Source: Erwinia persicina NBRC 102418 | GTDB taxonomy: Bacteria > Pseudomonadota > Gammaproteobacteria > Enterobacterales > Enterobacteriaceae | Direction: 5' to 3' | DNA: 64,000 bases | Assembly (NCBI RefSeq): GCF_001571305.1 | Contig: NZ_BCTN01000008.1 | Span: 1 to 64,000 of the forward strand | Shown: piece by piece, positions 1-10,230 of the stretch | Layout: every line of letters starts with the position of its first letter | Position numbering within the stretch: position 1 is the stretch's first letter | Position numbers and translations under genes: made by a program | Notes under the pieces: generated by a model | Databases searched by the model: none | The model's input: only the letters and a program-made list of their open reading frames with translations | What the model was told of the DNA's origin: nothing

Positions 1-247
1 CCCCGCGAAAAATCGGCCAATCCCCCCTGTGTGCGCTTTTTAATCGCCAAATTCGGAATTTCCTGCCTGTTTGCAGCGTGTTCCCTGATATGACCCCGCT
101 ATTCCTTATGCAATAATCCATGCTGACTCACAAAATTAACAATCCATCCTTATAAAACAATTTCATAACAAAACAGCATTTGAGTTAATTGATATCTATA
201 CTCTTTGGCGCTTGTTCAAAGCAAGGAAAGAACTCACGAGGTTATTA

Positions 248-1549
248 ATGGCAGAGTCCATCACTGAAAATAATTTGCACGCGACAGCGTCAATGACTAC
301 TCGTCAACGTGTCTGGGCCATCGTAGGGGCGTCCTCCGGTAATCTGGTCGAATGGTTCGACTTCTATGTTTATTCATTCTGCTCGCTGTACTTCGCTCAT
401 ATCTTCTTCCCCAGCGGTAATGCGACAACGCAGCTGCTCCAGACGGCGGGGGTGTTCGCCGCCGGTTTCCTGATGCGCCCTATTGGTGGCTGGCTGTTTG
501 GCTATATTGGTGACAGGCACGGGCGTAAAAGCTCCATGCTAATTTCAGTCTGTATGATGTGCTTTGGATCGCTGGTGATCGCCTGTTTGCCTGGGTATGA
601 GACGATAGGGGTCTGGGCGCCGGCTCTGCTTTTGCTGGCCCGATTGTTTCAGGGGCTGTCGGTAGGCGGGGAATATGGTACCAGTGCGACCTACATGAGC
701 GAAGTGGCGGTAGAAGGGCGAAAGGGATTTTATGCGTCATTTCAGTATGTGACATTGATAGGTGGCCAGCTGATGGCGCTGCTGACCGTCGTTGTGTTGC
801 AGCAGCTCCTTTCTGACGAAGAACTGCGTTCCTGGGGCTGGCGGATACCCTTTGCGCTGGGTGCTGTGCTGGCCGTGGTCGCACTCTATTTACGTCGTTC
901 CCTGAATGAAACCTCCGATAAAATCACGCGCAGCCATAAAGATGCCGGCTCACTGAAAGGACTGTGGAAACACCGGCGTGCCTTTATCATGGTACTGGGC
1001 TTTACCGCTGGCGGGTCGTTGAGCTTTTACACCTTTACGACGTATATGCAGAAATATCTGGTGAACACTGCCGGTATGGATCATAAAGCCGCCAGCGGTC
1101 TGATGACCGGCGCGCTGTTTATTTTTATGCTGCTGCAGCCATTTTTTGGTGCGCTATCAGATAAGATCGGACGGCGTAACTCCATGTTGATCTTCGGGGG
1201 ACTGGCTGCGGTCTGTACCGTACCGATCCTGACCCTGTTGCAGAGCGTGACGAGTCCGGCAGCCGCTTTTATGCTGGTCATGCTGGCGCTGGTGATCACC
1301 AGTTTCTACACCTCGATCAGCGGGATCCTTAAGGCGGAAATGTTCCCACCGGAGGTGCGGGCGCTGGGCGTGGGGCTGTCTTATGCCGTGGCAAACGCGC
1401 TGTTTGGCGGATCGGCGGAATATGTGGCGCTGTCGCTGAAGGCGGCTGGTAGCGAAACCAGTTTCTTCTGGTATGTCTCTGGAATGGGGGCCATTGCTTT
1501 CCTGGTTTCGCTGATGCTGCACCGACACGGCAAAGGGTTAAAACTGTAA
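248..1549 (+). CDS. kgtP: alpha-ketoglutarate permease KgtP (MFS, MHS family)
   Basis: Inner-membrane proton symporter that imports 2-oxoglutarate. The 433-residue protein closely follows E. coli KgtP (432 aa): the N-terminal region reads [20 protein letters not shown] and is followed by the MFS loop motif GDRHGRKSS and twelve hydrophobic segments. An in-frame ATG exists at 212, but the product would then carry 12 extra residues absent from the family. The ATG at 248 has a purine-rich GAGG just upstream and gives the MAES start of E. coli KgtP. The stop abuts the convergent yfiM gene, as in E. coli, where kgtP, yfiM and pssA are also neighbours. Confidence 0.95.
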   Translation: MAESITENNLHATASMTTRQRVWAIVGASSGNLVEWFDFYVYSFCSLYFAHIFFPSGNATTQLLQTAGVFAAGFLMRPIGGWLFGYIGDRHGRKSSMLISVCMMCFGSLVIACLPGYETIGVWAPALLLLARLFQGLSVGGEYGTSATYMSEVAVEGRKGFYASFQYVTLIGGQLMALLTVVVLQQLLSDEELRSWGWRIPFALGAVLAVVALYLRRSLNETSDKITRSHKDAGSLKGLWKHRRAFIMVLGFTAGGSLSFYTFTTYMQKYLVNTAGMDHKAASGLMTGALFIFMLLQPFFGALSDKIGRRNSMLIFGGLAAVCTVPILTLLQSVTSPAAAFMLVMLALVITSFYTSISGILKAEMFPPEVRALGVGLSYAVANALFGGSAEYVALSLKAAGSETSFFWYVSGMGAIAFLVSLMLHRHGKGLKL

Positions 1550-1870
1550 CTAACGGTCCAGATTCCATAATGCATAGCCGGTGGCAGCACCGGCTACATC
1601 CCAGCTGAAATCTTTCCAGCTCCAGCCACTTCCTCTTTCCCTGCTGTCGAACAGTTCTTTCGCCGCCCCCAGGCCGATCGCGAACATGAGCCCGACGCTG
1701 CCGCTGCGGTCTTTGTGCCAGTTCTGACGTTCACCATAGGCATTACCGGCGGCGGAAAGAAAGGCGGAGGAGATAAAGTGCTGGGCTTTATCACGCCCGG
1801 TCCAGTCATCCTGCGCCATATGAGTACAGCCACTGCAAATGACGATAACGGCCAGCAGGCAGGTGCGCAT
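1550..1870 (-). CDS. yfiM: YfiM family lipoprotein
   Basis: Small predicted outer-membrane lipoprotein of 106 residues and unknown function. It starts [15 protein letters not shown], giving a lipobox with Cys15 as the acylated residue, followed by a stretch conserved in E. coli YfiM (DKAQHF, then [12 protein letters not shown] and a C-terminal GYALWNLDR). The longer reading frame that begins at 1897 runs through the pssA terminator, so the ATG at 1870 is preferred. It sits between kgtP and pssA exactly as in E. coli. Confidence 0.88.
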   Translation of the reverse strand: MRTCLLAVIVICSGCTHMAQDDWTGRDKAQHFISSAFLSAAGNAYGERQNWHKDRSGSVGLMFAIGLGAAKELFDSRERGSGWSWKDFSWDVAGAATGYALWNLDR

Positions 1871-1881
1871 AAATACTCCAT

Positions 1882-1905
1882 AAAAAAGCCCCGACATTGC
1901 GGGGC
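1882..1905 (-). terminator. rho-independent terminator of pssA
   Basis: On the minus strand a GCCCCG/CGGGGC stem with a six-base loop is followed by six T residues. It lies directly after the pssA stop codon and just before the yfiM start, separating the two transcripts. Confidence 0.85.
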
Positions 1906-1929
1906 CAGTAAAGGGAGTATAGCTGCTGA

Positions 1930-3285
1930 TTAAAGAATACGACTGATGAGCCGGTCAATACGGATGCGGCGAAGCCGGCGGATGAGTTTCCGCACTTTCA
2001 CCGGGTAGTCAGCGATACTTTCCAGATCGTGAAAATGCTCTACCGTTGTCGTATGTTGGCGGATCAGCGCCAGTTCACGGTCGCGCTGCTCCGTCAGCTG
2101 CTGAAGCGGATCGTGGATCAGGACAGCATTTTCCAGGTCCAGTCGCCATGCACGGGGGTTCAGGTTATTACCCGTCACCATCATCCACTCGTCATCCACC
2201 CACAGTCCTTTCAGATGGTAGCTGTTTTCGCCATCTTTCCACAGGCGTACCGTCAGCTGGCCGCTGTTGACGTAATACTGCAGTCGGCTGAGGAAGCGGC
2301 GCAGGTTAATTTCGTACAGGTAGGGCAGTGCGCCGATGATTTTAAACGGCTGGTCTTCAGGGATATAGAAGTCGTTGGCGGTTTTATCGCCCACGATAAT
2401 CTCCACCTCTTTCCCCTGACGCAGCAGATAGATAATGTTACGAACCAGGATGGCGGGCAGATTGAAATACGGCGTACAGATAGTCAGTTTCTGCTCGGCG
2501 CAGGGCATCAGGTGGAAGATCGTTTTGTTCAGCAGGCTGCGCTTGCCAAGACCGACCAGCGGGGTAACGGCCAGTTCTTCGTTGTTGGCATCGCCGTCAA
2601 ACTGGTAATCAAAGCCACGCAAATCCTGACGGAACTGGCGGGTTTCATTCTTGATTTCCGGACTTTTGGGGCGCTCATGCTGATCAAGCCGATTGACGGC
2701 TTCCGCCTGAATGAGATTGGTTTCAATCCAGTCGAACATCGTATCAGCCAGGGTACGGTTGCCGATCAGCTGGTAACGGTCATAGCGGTAACGCTCATGC
2801 TGGTGCAGATAAACGTCATTGAAGCTGGCCCCGGTATAGAAAACGGTGTCGTCAATAATCGACCCTTTCAGGTGCAGCACACCGAGCGCTTCCCGCGTGT
2901 TGACCGGAATACCATACACCGGGATCGCCAGCCCGGGATGACGGGCGGCCATATCACAGTACCAGTCCGCGTTAGTGGCACAGGCTGCTGCGCCGATGCG
3001 TCCGCGCTGGGCACGGTGCCAGTCAACGAGGACACGAATGTCCAGTTCCGGACGCTGCTGTTTTGCCGCGTAGAGCGCAGAGAGGATCGCCTGGCCACCC
3101 TCATCATTTTCCAGATAAAGAGCCACTATGCAGATGCGCCGGGTCGCCGACGCAATGCTTTTCAGCAGCGTCTCGCGAAAATCCGCCGGGGAATACAGCG
3201 TGGTGAAATCAGCAACTGACTGAGCTATTTTAGGCAGTTGCGCAAGGTGCTGTTGGTGTTTATTACGCTTAAATTTTGACAACAT
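1930..3285 (-). CDS. pssA: CDP-diacylglycerol-serine O-phosphatidyltransferase
   Basis: Makes phosphatidylserine from CDP-diacylglycerol and serine, the committed step to phosphatidylethanolamine; a peripheral membrane enzyme. The 451-residue product has two phospholipase-D type HKD sites: [20 protein letters not shown] in the first half and [21 protein letters not shown] in the second. It ends with the basic [20 protein letters not shown] tail typical of E. coli PssA (451 aa). The first ATG (3288) is followed directly by a second; the [14 protein letters not shown] start at 3285 matches the family. A terminator follows at 1882-1905. Confidence 0.97.
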   Translation of the reverse strand: MLSKFKRNKHQQHLAQLPKIAQSVADFTTLYSPADFRETLLKSIASATRRICIVALYLENDEGGQAILSALYAAKQQRPELDIRVLVDWHRAQRGRIGAAACATNADWYCDMAARHPGLAIPVYGIPVNTREALGVLHLKGSIIDDTVFYTGASFNDVYLHQHERYRYDRYQLIGNRTLADTMFDWIETNLIQAEAVNRLDQHERPKSPEIKNETRQFRQDLRGFDYQFDGDANNEELAVTPLVGLGKRSLLNKTIFHLMPCAEQKLTICTPYFNLPAILVRNIIYLLRQGKEVEIIVGDKTANDFYIPEDQPFKIIGALPYLYEINLRRFLSRLQYYVNSGQLTVRLWKDGENSYHLKGLWVDDEWMMVTGNNLNPRAWRLDLENAVLIHDPLQQLTEQRDRELALIRQHTTTVEHFHDLESIADYPVKVRKLIRRLRRIRIDRLISRIL

Positions 3286-3384
3286 CACAGTGCGTTTCTT
3301 CTCTGTTCATAGAATGGCCTTTTGCCATAAAATCAGGACCCTAACCGCGAATAATACCATTAGTTGGTTCTGATAGTATCAGAT

Positions 3385-6054
3385 TTACTTTTCGGCTCCG
3401 ATCGGGTCACTTTGCAGATGCAGTGAGAGCCCGACAATGCCGTCTTCCATCTGGACGTCAACGGCAAACCCCAGCTTACGTGCCAGGGTCACCATACCTC
3501 TGTTGTTCGGCATAGTGATACCGTTCAGCTGTTGCAGGCCGTGCTGTCGGGTATAGATAATCATCTTCTCCAGCAATCGCCGGCCCAGGCCAAGCCCTTT
3601 CAGATCCGAGCGCACCAGCACTGAGAATTCTGCATCAATATTGTCGGCATCAGAGATGGCGCGCGTCACGCCAATAATCTCATCCTGACCCTTATGCTGG
3701 CGCACGGCGACGATCGCCATTTCCCGATCGTAGTCGATCTGCGTCATGTTCGCCAAATCATCGTGGGTGAACTCATTGATCTCACTGAAATAGCGGTAAT
3801 AAAGATCTTCTTTCGTCACCTGAGCAATGAATCGCTGCAATAAGGGCTCATCCTCTGGCAGGATGGGGCGGAAAAGGCACTGCTGGCCATTTTTCAACTG
3901 TACGGCTTCTTCCAGCTCGTGAGGGTAGGGGCGTATTGCCAGCCGCGCTTCGGCATCACCGTGGAATGCCGCCAGCTGCAACGTCACATCCAGCAGCGTA
4001 AAATCCTCATGACTCGCCAGCAGCGGATGGATATCCAGCCGGACGATCTCCGGGCAGTCAACGATCAGGTTTGACACCTGAACCAGCACCTGGCTCAGGC
4101 CAACAATATCCAGCGGATGAAGTGCGCTGCGGCCACGAATTTTTCCCTGCTTGATCGCCTGGATCACCAGATAGCGCGCCAGGGTCATATTCAGCGGCGG
4201 CAGGGCGATGACCGCCTGACGGTCAGCGTGCCAGGTGACCCCGCCTTCCCCCAGCATGATCACCGGTCCGAAGAGCGGATCCTGCTCCACCACAACCCGC
4301 AGTTCCTGGGCCCCGGCGCGGTTCGCCATACTCTGTACCAGCAAACCGTGAATGCGCGCCTGCGGCCAGGCCATTTTTACGCGGTCAAAAATGGCATTGG
4401 CCGCCTGCTCTACCTCGTCTGGCGTGCGCAGATACAGCATAACGCCCTGGACCTCTGATTTATGAGGTATATCCGGTGAACGGAGCTTCAGCGCGACAGG
4501 ATAGCCAATCTGCCCGGCAATATGCACGGCCTCCGTGCTGTCACTGGCAATCCAGGTCGGCAGCGTGCTCAGACCGTAGGCCTGCAGAATGGGCTGCACC
4601 TCATGCGTGTCCAGTGATGTGGCACCGTCCTGCAGCGCCTGGTGGATCAGGCGGTGTGCGTCCGCCGTATTGGCGGTCAGGTTCGCGGGTAGCGCGGGAG
4701 TTTCACGCAGCTGCTTCTGGTTACGCCGGTACGCCACCATGTGCATAAAGGCGGTTACGGTGCCTTCCGGTGTTCGGTAGGTTGGGACACCAGCATCATT
4801 AAACAGACGGCGGGCTTCCAGTGAAGAGTACTCTCCACACCAGTTGGTCAGCAGCGTAAGCTGTTTGCCCCGTGGATGCTGTTTCACCAGGGCAATGATG
4901 TGTTGGGCGGTGAGCGTTGGCGGCGCTGCCGCACTGGGGGCGTGGATAATCAGAATGGCATCCAGGTCGTGGCTGTCCAGCAGTAATGTCAGCGCCGCTA
5001 AATAGCGTGCCGGGGTGGCATCATCTTTCAAATCCAGCGGGTTGCCCGGGGTGACACTGTCTGGCAGCTGTGCGCCCAGTTCAGTAAGTAAAGGCTCACT
5101 TAACGTGGCGAGCTTGCCATTGCGGGCATAGAGCGCATCCAGCGCCAACGCAGCCGGCGCCGCCCCGTTACTGATAATCATCAGTCGCTCTCCGCGCAGC
5201 GGACGCATATGACTGAGGGTTTCTACCGCTGAGAACAGTTCATGGGTATCCTGCACGCGTAACAGTCCAGCCCGCTGGATAGCGGCATCCCACGCAGCAT
5301 CCATCCCGCCGTGAGTTTTCAGCAATAGCTGGGCCTGAGGACTGCGACCACTTTTAATGACCAGAATAGGCTTATTACGGGAGGCACTGCGGGCTGCAGA
5401 GACAAAACGGCGCGCATCGCTGAGATGCTCCAGGTAAAGCAGAATAGCGCTGGTTTTGCCATCGCGAGCCAGGAAGTCCAGCAGGTCGTCGGCATCAATA
5501 TCCAGGCTGTCACCGAGCGCAATAAACCATGAGAAGCCCAGCTGACGCTGTTGCGCCCAGTCGAGGATGGTGTTAGAAACGGCGGCTGACTGGGAAATAA
5601 AGGCCAGTTTACCTGGCGTTATGGGGACTGGCGAGAAGCTGGCATTCAGCCCCTGCCACGGTGCCAGCAGGCCCAGGCTGTTAGGCCCCAACAGGCGGAT
5701 TTGCCAGCGGCTGGCGCAGGCCTTCAGCGCTGCCAGTTGGTCGTCAGGCGCTGAGAGAATAATGCAGGCCTTGCATCCGCGCTCCCCCAGCGCCGTAAGC
5801 AGCTCAAGATTACGTCTGGCATGGGTGCAGATAATCGCGAGGTCGGGAGACAGCGGCAAACTGGGAATGTCCGGCCAGGCCAGCACGCCGCATACGGCCT
5901 GGTATTTGGGCGTGACGGGAAGAACCGGGCCGCTGAAGCCACCGGCCAGCAGATTCCGCATCATCAGATACCCGGCTCGCTCAGGCCGGGTGGAGGCACC
6001 GATTACCGCAATGGATTTCGGTTTCAGCAGGGCTTCTAATCCACGTTGACTCAT
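3385..6054 (-). CDS. patZ: peptidyl-lysine N-acetyltransferase PatZ (Pat)
   Basis: Acetylates lysines of metabolic enzymes such as acetyl-CoA synthetase. The 889-residue protein has an acyl-CoA synthetase (NDP-forming)-like region with a CoA-binding Rossmann fold at the N terminus (KSIAVIGASTRPERAGYLMM), an ATP-grasp region near the middle (YPVALKLRSPDIPHKSEVQGV), and a C-terminal GNAT domain (residues about 725-880) with the acetyl-CoA loop SDLKGLGLGRRLLEKMI. Length and start (MSQRGLEALL) match E. coli PatZ (886 aa). It is flanked by pssA and yfiP as in E. coli, where CRP controls it; no clear CRP box was picked out here. Confidence 0.96.
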   Translation of the reverse strand: MSQRGLEALLKPKSIAVIGASTRPERAGYLMMRNLLAGGFSGPVLPVTPKYQAVCGVLAWPDIPSLPLSPDLAIICTHARRNLELLTALGERGCKACIILSAPDDQLAALKACASRWQIRLLGPNSLGLLAPWQGLNASFSPVPITPGKLAFISQSAAVSNTILDWAQQRQLGFSWFIALGDSLDIDADDLLDFLARDGKTSAILLYLEHLSDARRFVSAARSASRNKPILVIKSGRSPQAQLLLKTHGGMDAAWDAAIQRAGLLRVQDTHELFSAVETLSHMRPLRGERLMIISNGAAPAALALDALYARNGKLATLSEPLLTELGAQLPDSVTPGNPLDLKDDATPARYLAALTLLLDSHDLDAILIIHAPSAAAPPTLTAQHIIALVKQHPRGKQLTLLTNWCGEYSSLEARRLFNDAGVPTYRTPEGTVTAFMHMVAYRRNQKQLRETPALPANLTANTADAHRLIHQALQDGATSLDTHEVQPILQAYGLSTLPTWIASDSTEAVHIAGQIGYPVALKLRSPDIPHKSEVQGVMLYLRTPDEVEQAANAIFDRVKMAWPQARIHGLLVQSMANRAGAQELRVVVEQDPLFGPVIMLGEGGVTWHADRQAVIALPPLNMTLARYLVIQAIKQGKIRGRSALHPLDIVGLSQVLVQVSNLIVDCPEIVRLDIHPLLASHEDFTLLDVTLQLAAFHGDAEARLAIRPYPHELEEAVQLKNGQQCLFRPILPEDEPLLQRFIAQVTKEDLYYRYFSEINEFTHDDLANMTQIDYDREMAIVAVRQHKGQDEIIGVTRAISDADNIDAEFSVLVRSDLKGLGLGRRLLEKMIIYTRQHGLQQLNGITMPNNRGMVTLARKLGFAVDVQMEDGIVGLSLHLQSDPIGAEK

Positions 6055-6147
6055 CTCCGCTCCCTTCGAATATCACCCGGTCATGCTGGCGGGTAAAGTA
6101 GTTTGAGTCTACTCCGGGTCTGCCGGAGATGCTGGCCGGGCTGTCAG

Positions 6148-6861
6148 TTACTTGATCACTGACAGAATTTCATCATCACTTTCAGCCATCTGCTGCGGAT
6201 GATGGGGTTTTCCTGCGAGATAGCGCTGACGAAAGAGATCAAAATGGCGGAACAGGGCTTCACCGGCCGCGACATCGCCGGCCTGCAGCAGCAGCTCGGC
6301 GGCGACCTCGGCCGTGCAGTGCTGACCTTCGGCGTGCGCCACGCGTAACTGATAATTGGAGGGGCGGGTCAGGTTCAGTGACATCACGGGCAGGTTATCC
6401 AGCCAGGGACTTTTACGGAACATTTTGCGGGCTTCAGTCCAGGTGCCGTCCAGCATGATAAACAGCGGAGGCTTGCCGTTGACGGGGGGCGAATTCAGTA
6501 CCGGCCTGCCGGCATCGGCATAGGATGCCGGGAACACCACCACCGGCTGATAATGCGGATTGCGGACTGCCTCCAGCAGAGCTGGATCGGGCTCGGTGCG
6601 TGACCAGCCAAACGCCAGCGTATCTGGCAGAATATCGGCAATCAGTCTGCCGGTATTGCTGGGTTTCATCGGTTCGCTGTCAAACATCACCAGGCAAAAA
6701 CGGCTGCGGGCTGCCTGGGGAGCAAGGGTGTCGCACAGGCAGTTTTTTTGCGGCAACAGGCAACGCTGGCAGCGCGTAATGCGGTTACCACGGGCAAGAA
6801 AAGGGCGAGTGGCACGGGCCAGACGTGCGGCACGTAGCAACAGAACAGCGTTATCGTTCAT
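6148..6861 (-). CDS. tapT: tRNA-uridine aminocarboxypropyltransferase (DTW domain, YfiP)
   Basis: Forms acp3U at position 47 of some tRNAs from S-adenosylmethionine. The 237-residue protein carries a cysteine cluster (RCQRCLLPQKNCLCDT) and the DTW-type motif seen here as MLDGTWTEARKMFRKSPWL, both diagnostic of the family. Length agrees with E. coli YfiP (232 aa). It lies between patZ and trxC as in E. coli. Confidence 0.92.
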   Translation of the reverse strand: MNDNAVLLLRAARLARATRPFLARGNRITRCQRCLLPQKNCLCDTLAPQAARSRFCLVMFDSEPMKPSNTGRLIADILPDTLAFGWSRTEPDPALLEAVRNPHYQPVVVFPASYADAGRPVLNSPPVNGKPPLFIMLDGTWTEARKMFRKSPWLDNLPVMSLNLTRPSNYQLRVAHAEGQHCTAEVAAELLLQAGDVAAGEALFRHFDLFRQRYLAGKPHHPQQMAESDDEILSVIK

Positions 6862-6900
6862 CAGCAGTCATCAACAGAAAAACGCTATTCTAACGGATTA

Positions 6901-6920
6901 ACGCCGGGCATGCCCGGCGT
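6901..6920. terminator. 20-bp perfect palindrome after trxC
   Basis: The sequence ACGCCGGGCATGCCCGGCGT is a perfect palindrome sitting 5 bases after the trxC stop and about 40 bases before the yfiP start. It could fold into a stable GC-rich hairpin, but there is no clean T run on the trxC side, so it is only a possible terminator or attenuator between the two genes. Confidence 0.45.
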
Positions 6921-6925
6921 GATGC

Positions 6926-7345
6926 TTACAGATTTTCGTCCAGCCAGGCTTCAAACGGTGCTTTCGGCATCGCGCCGTTCAGCATGTCGGCCATCTCGCC
7001 CTGCTTAAAGATCATAATGGTCGGAATACTGCGGATACGGAAGCGGGCGCTCAGCTCCGGTTCAGCTTCGGTATTAACTTTCAGGAAGCGGATGCTGCCG
7101 TTACGCTCCTGTGCCACCGACTCATACACCGGGGCGAAGTTAACGCAGGGGCCACACCACGGCGCCCAGAAGTCGATCACGACCGGCAGATCGTCCTGCA
7201 GATATTTATCCAGCGTCGCCGCTGTCGCATTGACCACATGGCCATCAAACAGCTCGTGACCGCAACGGCCGCATTTTGCGCCGTCAGTCAGCCGCTCGGC
7301 AGGCACGCGGTTGGTTGCCTGGCAGGATGCACAAACCGTATTCAT
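6926..7345 (-). CDS. trxC: thioredoxin 2
   Basis: Cytosolic zinc-containing thioredoxin that reduces disulfides, including those of ribonucleotide reductase. The 139-residue protein has the N-terminal zinc module with Cys5, Cys8, Cys25 and Cys28, then a thioredoxin fold with active site WCGPC (Cys64 and Cys67) and the cis-Pro segment [11 protein letters not shown]. coli TrxC has the same 139 residues and is OxyR-induced; no OxyR site was identified by eye here. Confidence 0.96.
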   Translation of the reverse strand: MNTVCASCQATNRVPAERLTDGAKCGRCGHELFDGHVVNATAATLDKYLQDDLPVVIDFWAPWCGPCVNFAPVYESVAQERNGSIRFLKVNTEAEPELSARFRIRSIPTIMIFKQGEMADMLNGAMPKAPFEAWLDENL

Positions 7346-7579
7346 TATTCACCTCAGTTCAGGAGTAAGTGATTACTTACTGCAATTCTCAGTAAATCAG
7401 CCCACATTATGCGGGCGGGGAATGAGGCTAACAACGCGATTTGTTCAATGGGTATAATAGGTAATGTCTCATAACGATGTTGCGGATAAACGGCTACGGG
7501 CTTTTATTGGAAGTTGATAGCTAAGTGCTGCCACATCAGGTAATCTGCGCGCTTCGCGCTCAGGCCAGGTGGAGGAAAA

Positions 7580-8620
7580 ATGAACGACGAATTTAAAGGT
7601 AAGAGCGGCAAGGTCAAAGTGATGTATGTCCGCGGTGATGACGAGAGCAGCAACAAGGGCGGGAATCCCCGTACCGGTAAAGGTGCTCCACGTCCACAGG
7701 ACGGCGCACGCCGTCCATCACGTAATGCAGACAGCAAGCCACGTGGCGGGCGCGATCGCGACGAAGGGCATTCTGACTCTCCGTGGCGTACCGTTTCCCG
7801 TGCGCCGAACGCTGCCCCCGCAGCTGACGATAAGCCGGATCACGGTGGCATCAGCGGTAAAAGCTACATCGATCCAGAGCAGATACGCCGCCAGCGTATG
7901 GAAGAGACGCGTGTGTATGGCGAAAATGCCTGCCAGGCACTGTTCCAGAGCCGCCCGGAAAGTATCGTACGTGCCTGGTTTATCCAGAGCGTCACGCCTC
8001 GTTTCCGCGAAGCTCTGAAATATATGGCAGCTAACCGTAAGGCTTACCACACCGTGGATGAAGCCGAGCTGCAGAAAGCCTCAGGAACGGAACACCACGG
8101 TGGTGTTTGCTTCCTGATCAAAAAGCGTGTCGGAATGCCAGTAAGCCAGTGGCTGTCAACGGCGGGTGAAAAAGACTGCGTGCTGGCGCTGGAAGACATC
8201 GGCAACCCGCACAACCTGGGCGGTATCATGCGCAGCTGTGCGCACTTCGGTGTGCAGGGATTGCTGGTGGATGATGCCTCCATGCTGGAGTCGGGCGCCG
8301 CTGTGCGTACCGCAGAAGGCGGTGCTGAACACGTTCAGGCGATTAGCGGTGAAAATTTTGCTGCCGGTCTGAGCGCGTTCCGTAAGGCGGGTTACACCAT
8401 TGTGACCACGTCCAGCCATAAAGGGGTTCCACTGTCTCGTGCAGAACTGCCGGCTAAAATGGTGCTGGTACTGGGGCAGGAGCGTGATGGTCTGTCAGAC
8501 AGCACCTTCGATCAGGGCGACCTGAGCGTCTCAATTGGTGGTACGGGGAAAGTGGAAAGCCTTAACGTTTCCGTGGCAACCGGTGTACTGCTGGCCGAAT
8601 GGTGGCGTCAAAACGCCTGA
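7580..8620 (+). CDS. yfiF: SpoU-type RNA methyltransferase-like protein YfiF
   Basis: Predicted SAM-dependent RNA 2'-O-methyltransferase of the SpoU/TrmH (SPOUT) class; its exact RNA target is not known to me. The first ~85 residues are low-complexity and basic ([20 protein letters not shown]). Then comes the substrate-binding N-terminal domain starting [19 protein letters not shown], and the SPOUT knot with [26 protein letters not shown] and [12 protein letters not shown]. The 346 residues and the MNDE start agree with E. coli YfiF. It is divergent from trxC, as in E. coli, but the next gene is emrB rather than ung. Confidence 0.92.
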   Translation: MNDEFKGKSGKVKVMYVRGDDESSNKGGNPRTGKGAPRPQDGARRPSRNADSKPRGGRDRDEGHSDSPWRTVSRAPNAAPAADDKPDHGGISGKSYIDPEQIRRQRMEETRVYGENACQALFQSRPESIVRAWFIQSVTPRFREALKYMAANRKAYHTVDEAELQKASGTEHHGGVCFLIKKRVGMPVSQWLSTAGEKDCVLALEDIGNPHNLGGIMRSCAHFGVQGLLVDDASMLESGAAVRTAEGGAEHVQAISGENFAAGLSAFRKAGYTIVTTSSHKGVPLSRAELPAKMVLVLGQERDGLSDSTFDQGDLSVSIGGTGKVESLNVSVATGVLLAEWWRQNA

Positions 8621-8632
8621 CAGGGCACTGAA

Positions 8633-8667
8633 TAAAAAGGGCGACCGCTGGGGTCGCCCTTTTTTTA
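8633..8667 (+). terminator. rho-independent terminator of yfiF
   Basis: A nine-base-pair stem AGGGCGACC/GGTCGCCCT with a short loop, followed by seven T residues, lies 17 bases after the yfiF stop. The A run on the other side lets it also end the convergent emrB transcript. Confidence 0.92.
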
Positions 8668-8677
8668 TACCTGCTAT

Positions 8678-10213
8678 TTAATGGGCACCGCCGCCGCCGC
8701 CGCCCGCACCAAACGGTGGCCGGGCAAACCACACCAGAACCAGCAGCAACAGGAACACGCCAGCCGAGGCCCAGAAGATCTCATTGGCTGAGATAATCAG
8801 CCCCTGATTGGTGATCTGCTGCGCCAGGTATGCCGAGGCCTGATCGTGAGTCATCCCCATCTGTTCCAGCTTCGCATACATCTGTTGCGAATTGGTGCTG
8901 TAGGGCGTTACGGACTCCGTCAGATGGGCGTGATGCAGCGACTCGCGATCGCTCCACATGGTGGTGGTGATCGAGGTACCAATCGAACCCGCCAGCGTTC
9001 GGGTAAAGTTCGACAGGCTCGATGCCGCCGCCAGGCGTTCCGGTGGCAGCCCTGACAGAGTGATGGTGGTCAGTGGCATAAAGAAGCAGGCCACGGCGAA
9101 GCCCTGGATAAACTGCGGCCAGGCTGATGCAGCAAAATCCATCCCCGGTTCAAAGGTATAGGCGCGCCAGTAGAAGCACACTGCATACATAATAAAGCTG
9201 AAGGTCACCAGCCGTCGCATATCCAGCTTGTGCGCGAAGCGGCCGATAATTGGCGACAGGATCACCGGGATAATCCCCACCGGCGCAGAGGCCAGCCCCG
9301 CCCAAGTGGCGGTGTAACCATACACCTCCTGCAACAGCTGCGGCAGCAGGACAATAGAGCCGAAGTAGAGCATATAGGCGAGGCTGATCGACAGGCAACC
9401 GATGGTGAAATTACGCGATTTAAACAGCGACAAATCCACGATCGGGTGATCGTCGGTTAACTCCCACACCAGTAGCACCACCAGGGCTACGACGGCTATC
9501 ACCGTTAATGTAATGATTTCATTGGAGCTGAACCAGTCGAGCTCTTTCCCGCGATCCAGCATGACCTGAAGGCAGCCAATGCCGACGACCAGCAGGACCA
9601 GGCCCACGGTGTCGATGGGGCGGATGACGGTTTCGGTTTCGCGGTTGCGCAGTGTCTGCAGGGCCAGGATTACCACCACCACGCCGATGGGCACGTTGAT
9701 GAAGAAGATCCATCCCCAGTGATAATTATCGCTAATCCAGCCGCCGAGGATCGGGCCGCAGATCGGTGCGACGATCACCGTCATTGCCCACAGGGAAAGC
9801 GCCACGCTGCGCTTAGCCGGGGGATAGTTATTTAACAGCAGGCTCTGTGACAGCGGGATCAGCGGGCCAGCGACGATCCCCTGGATCACGCGGAAGAAGA
9901 TCAGCATGGTCAGGCTTTCGGACATGCCGCACAGCCATGAGGCGGCGGCAAACGCCACCGTCGACCACATAAACAGCTTCACTTCCCCAAAACGCTTGGC
10001 CAGCCAGCCGGTGATCGGGATCGAAATGGCGTTTGCCACGCCAAATGAGGTGATCACCCATGTGCCCTGAGAGTTAGAGGCCCCCAGGTTGCCGGCAATG
10101 GTCGGTATTGCCACGTTAGCAATCGTGGAATCCAGCACCTGCATAAAAGTAGCCAGCGACAGCGCAATGGTCATCAGAACCAGCTGCGTGCCTTCAAGCG
10201 GTTTACGTGCCAT
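8678..10213 (-). CDS. emrB: multidrug efflux MFS transporter EmrB
   Basis: Inner-membrane proton-driven drug pump (14-helix DHA2 family) that works with EmrA and TolC. The 511-residue protein has motif C-like PLIPLSQSLLLNNYPPAKRS, motif VLDSTIANVAIPTIAGNLG in helix 1, and the glycine-rich tail FGAGGGGGGAH of E. coli EmrB. It lies 17 bases after emrA and is probably its operon partner. In E. coli this gene is near luxS; here it directly follows yfiF (see the synteny finding). Confidence 0.95.
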   Translation of the reverse strand: MARKPLEGTQLVLMTIALSLATFMQVLDSTIANVAIPTIAGNLGASNSQGTWVITSFGVANAISIPITGWLAKRFGEVKLFMWSTVAFAAASWLCGMSESLTMLIFFRVIQGIVAGPLIPLSQSLLLNNYPPAKRSVALSLWAMTVIVAPICGPILGGWISDNYHWGWIFFINVPIGVVVVILALQTLRNRETETVIRPIDTVGLVLLVVGIGCLQVMLDRGKELDWFSSNEIITLTVIAVVALVVLLVWELTDDHPIVDLSLFKSRNFTIGCLSISLAYMLYFGSIVLLPQLLQEVYGYTATWAGLASAPVGIIPVILSPIIGRFAHKLDMRRLVTFSFIMYAVCFYWRAYTFEPGMDFAASAWPQFIQGFAVACFFMPLTTITLSGLPPERLAAASSLSNFTRTLAGSIGTSITTTMWSDRESLHHAHLTESVTPYSTNSQQMYAKLEQMGMTHDQASAYLAQQITNQGLIISANEIFWASAGVFLLLLVLVWFARPPFGAGGGGGGAH

Positions 10214-10230
10214 AACAGTCTCCCGCCGTG

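Noticed and set aside
1-247. Possible rRNA operon end upstream of kgtP, as in E. coli (rrnG)
   Set aside because: No 16S or 5S sequence is recognisable; the stretch looks like a plain upstream region.
2029-3219. 396-codon frame on the plus strand opposite pssA
   Set aside because: It is fully antisense to the clear pssA gene, has no recognised domain, and reflects codon bias of pssA.
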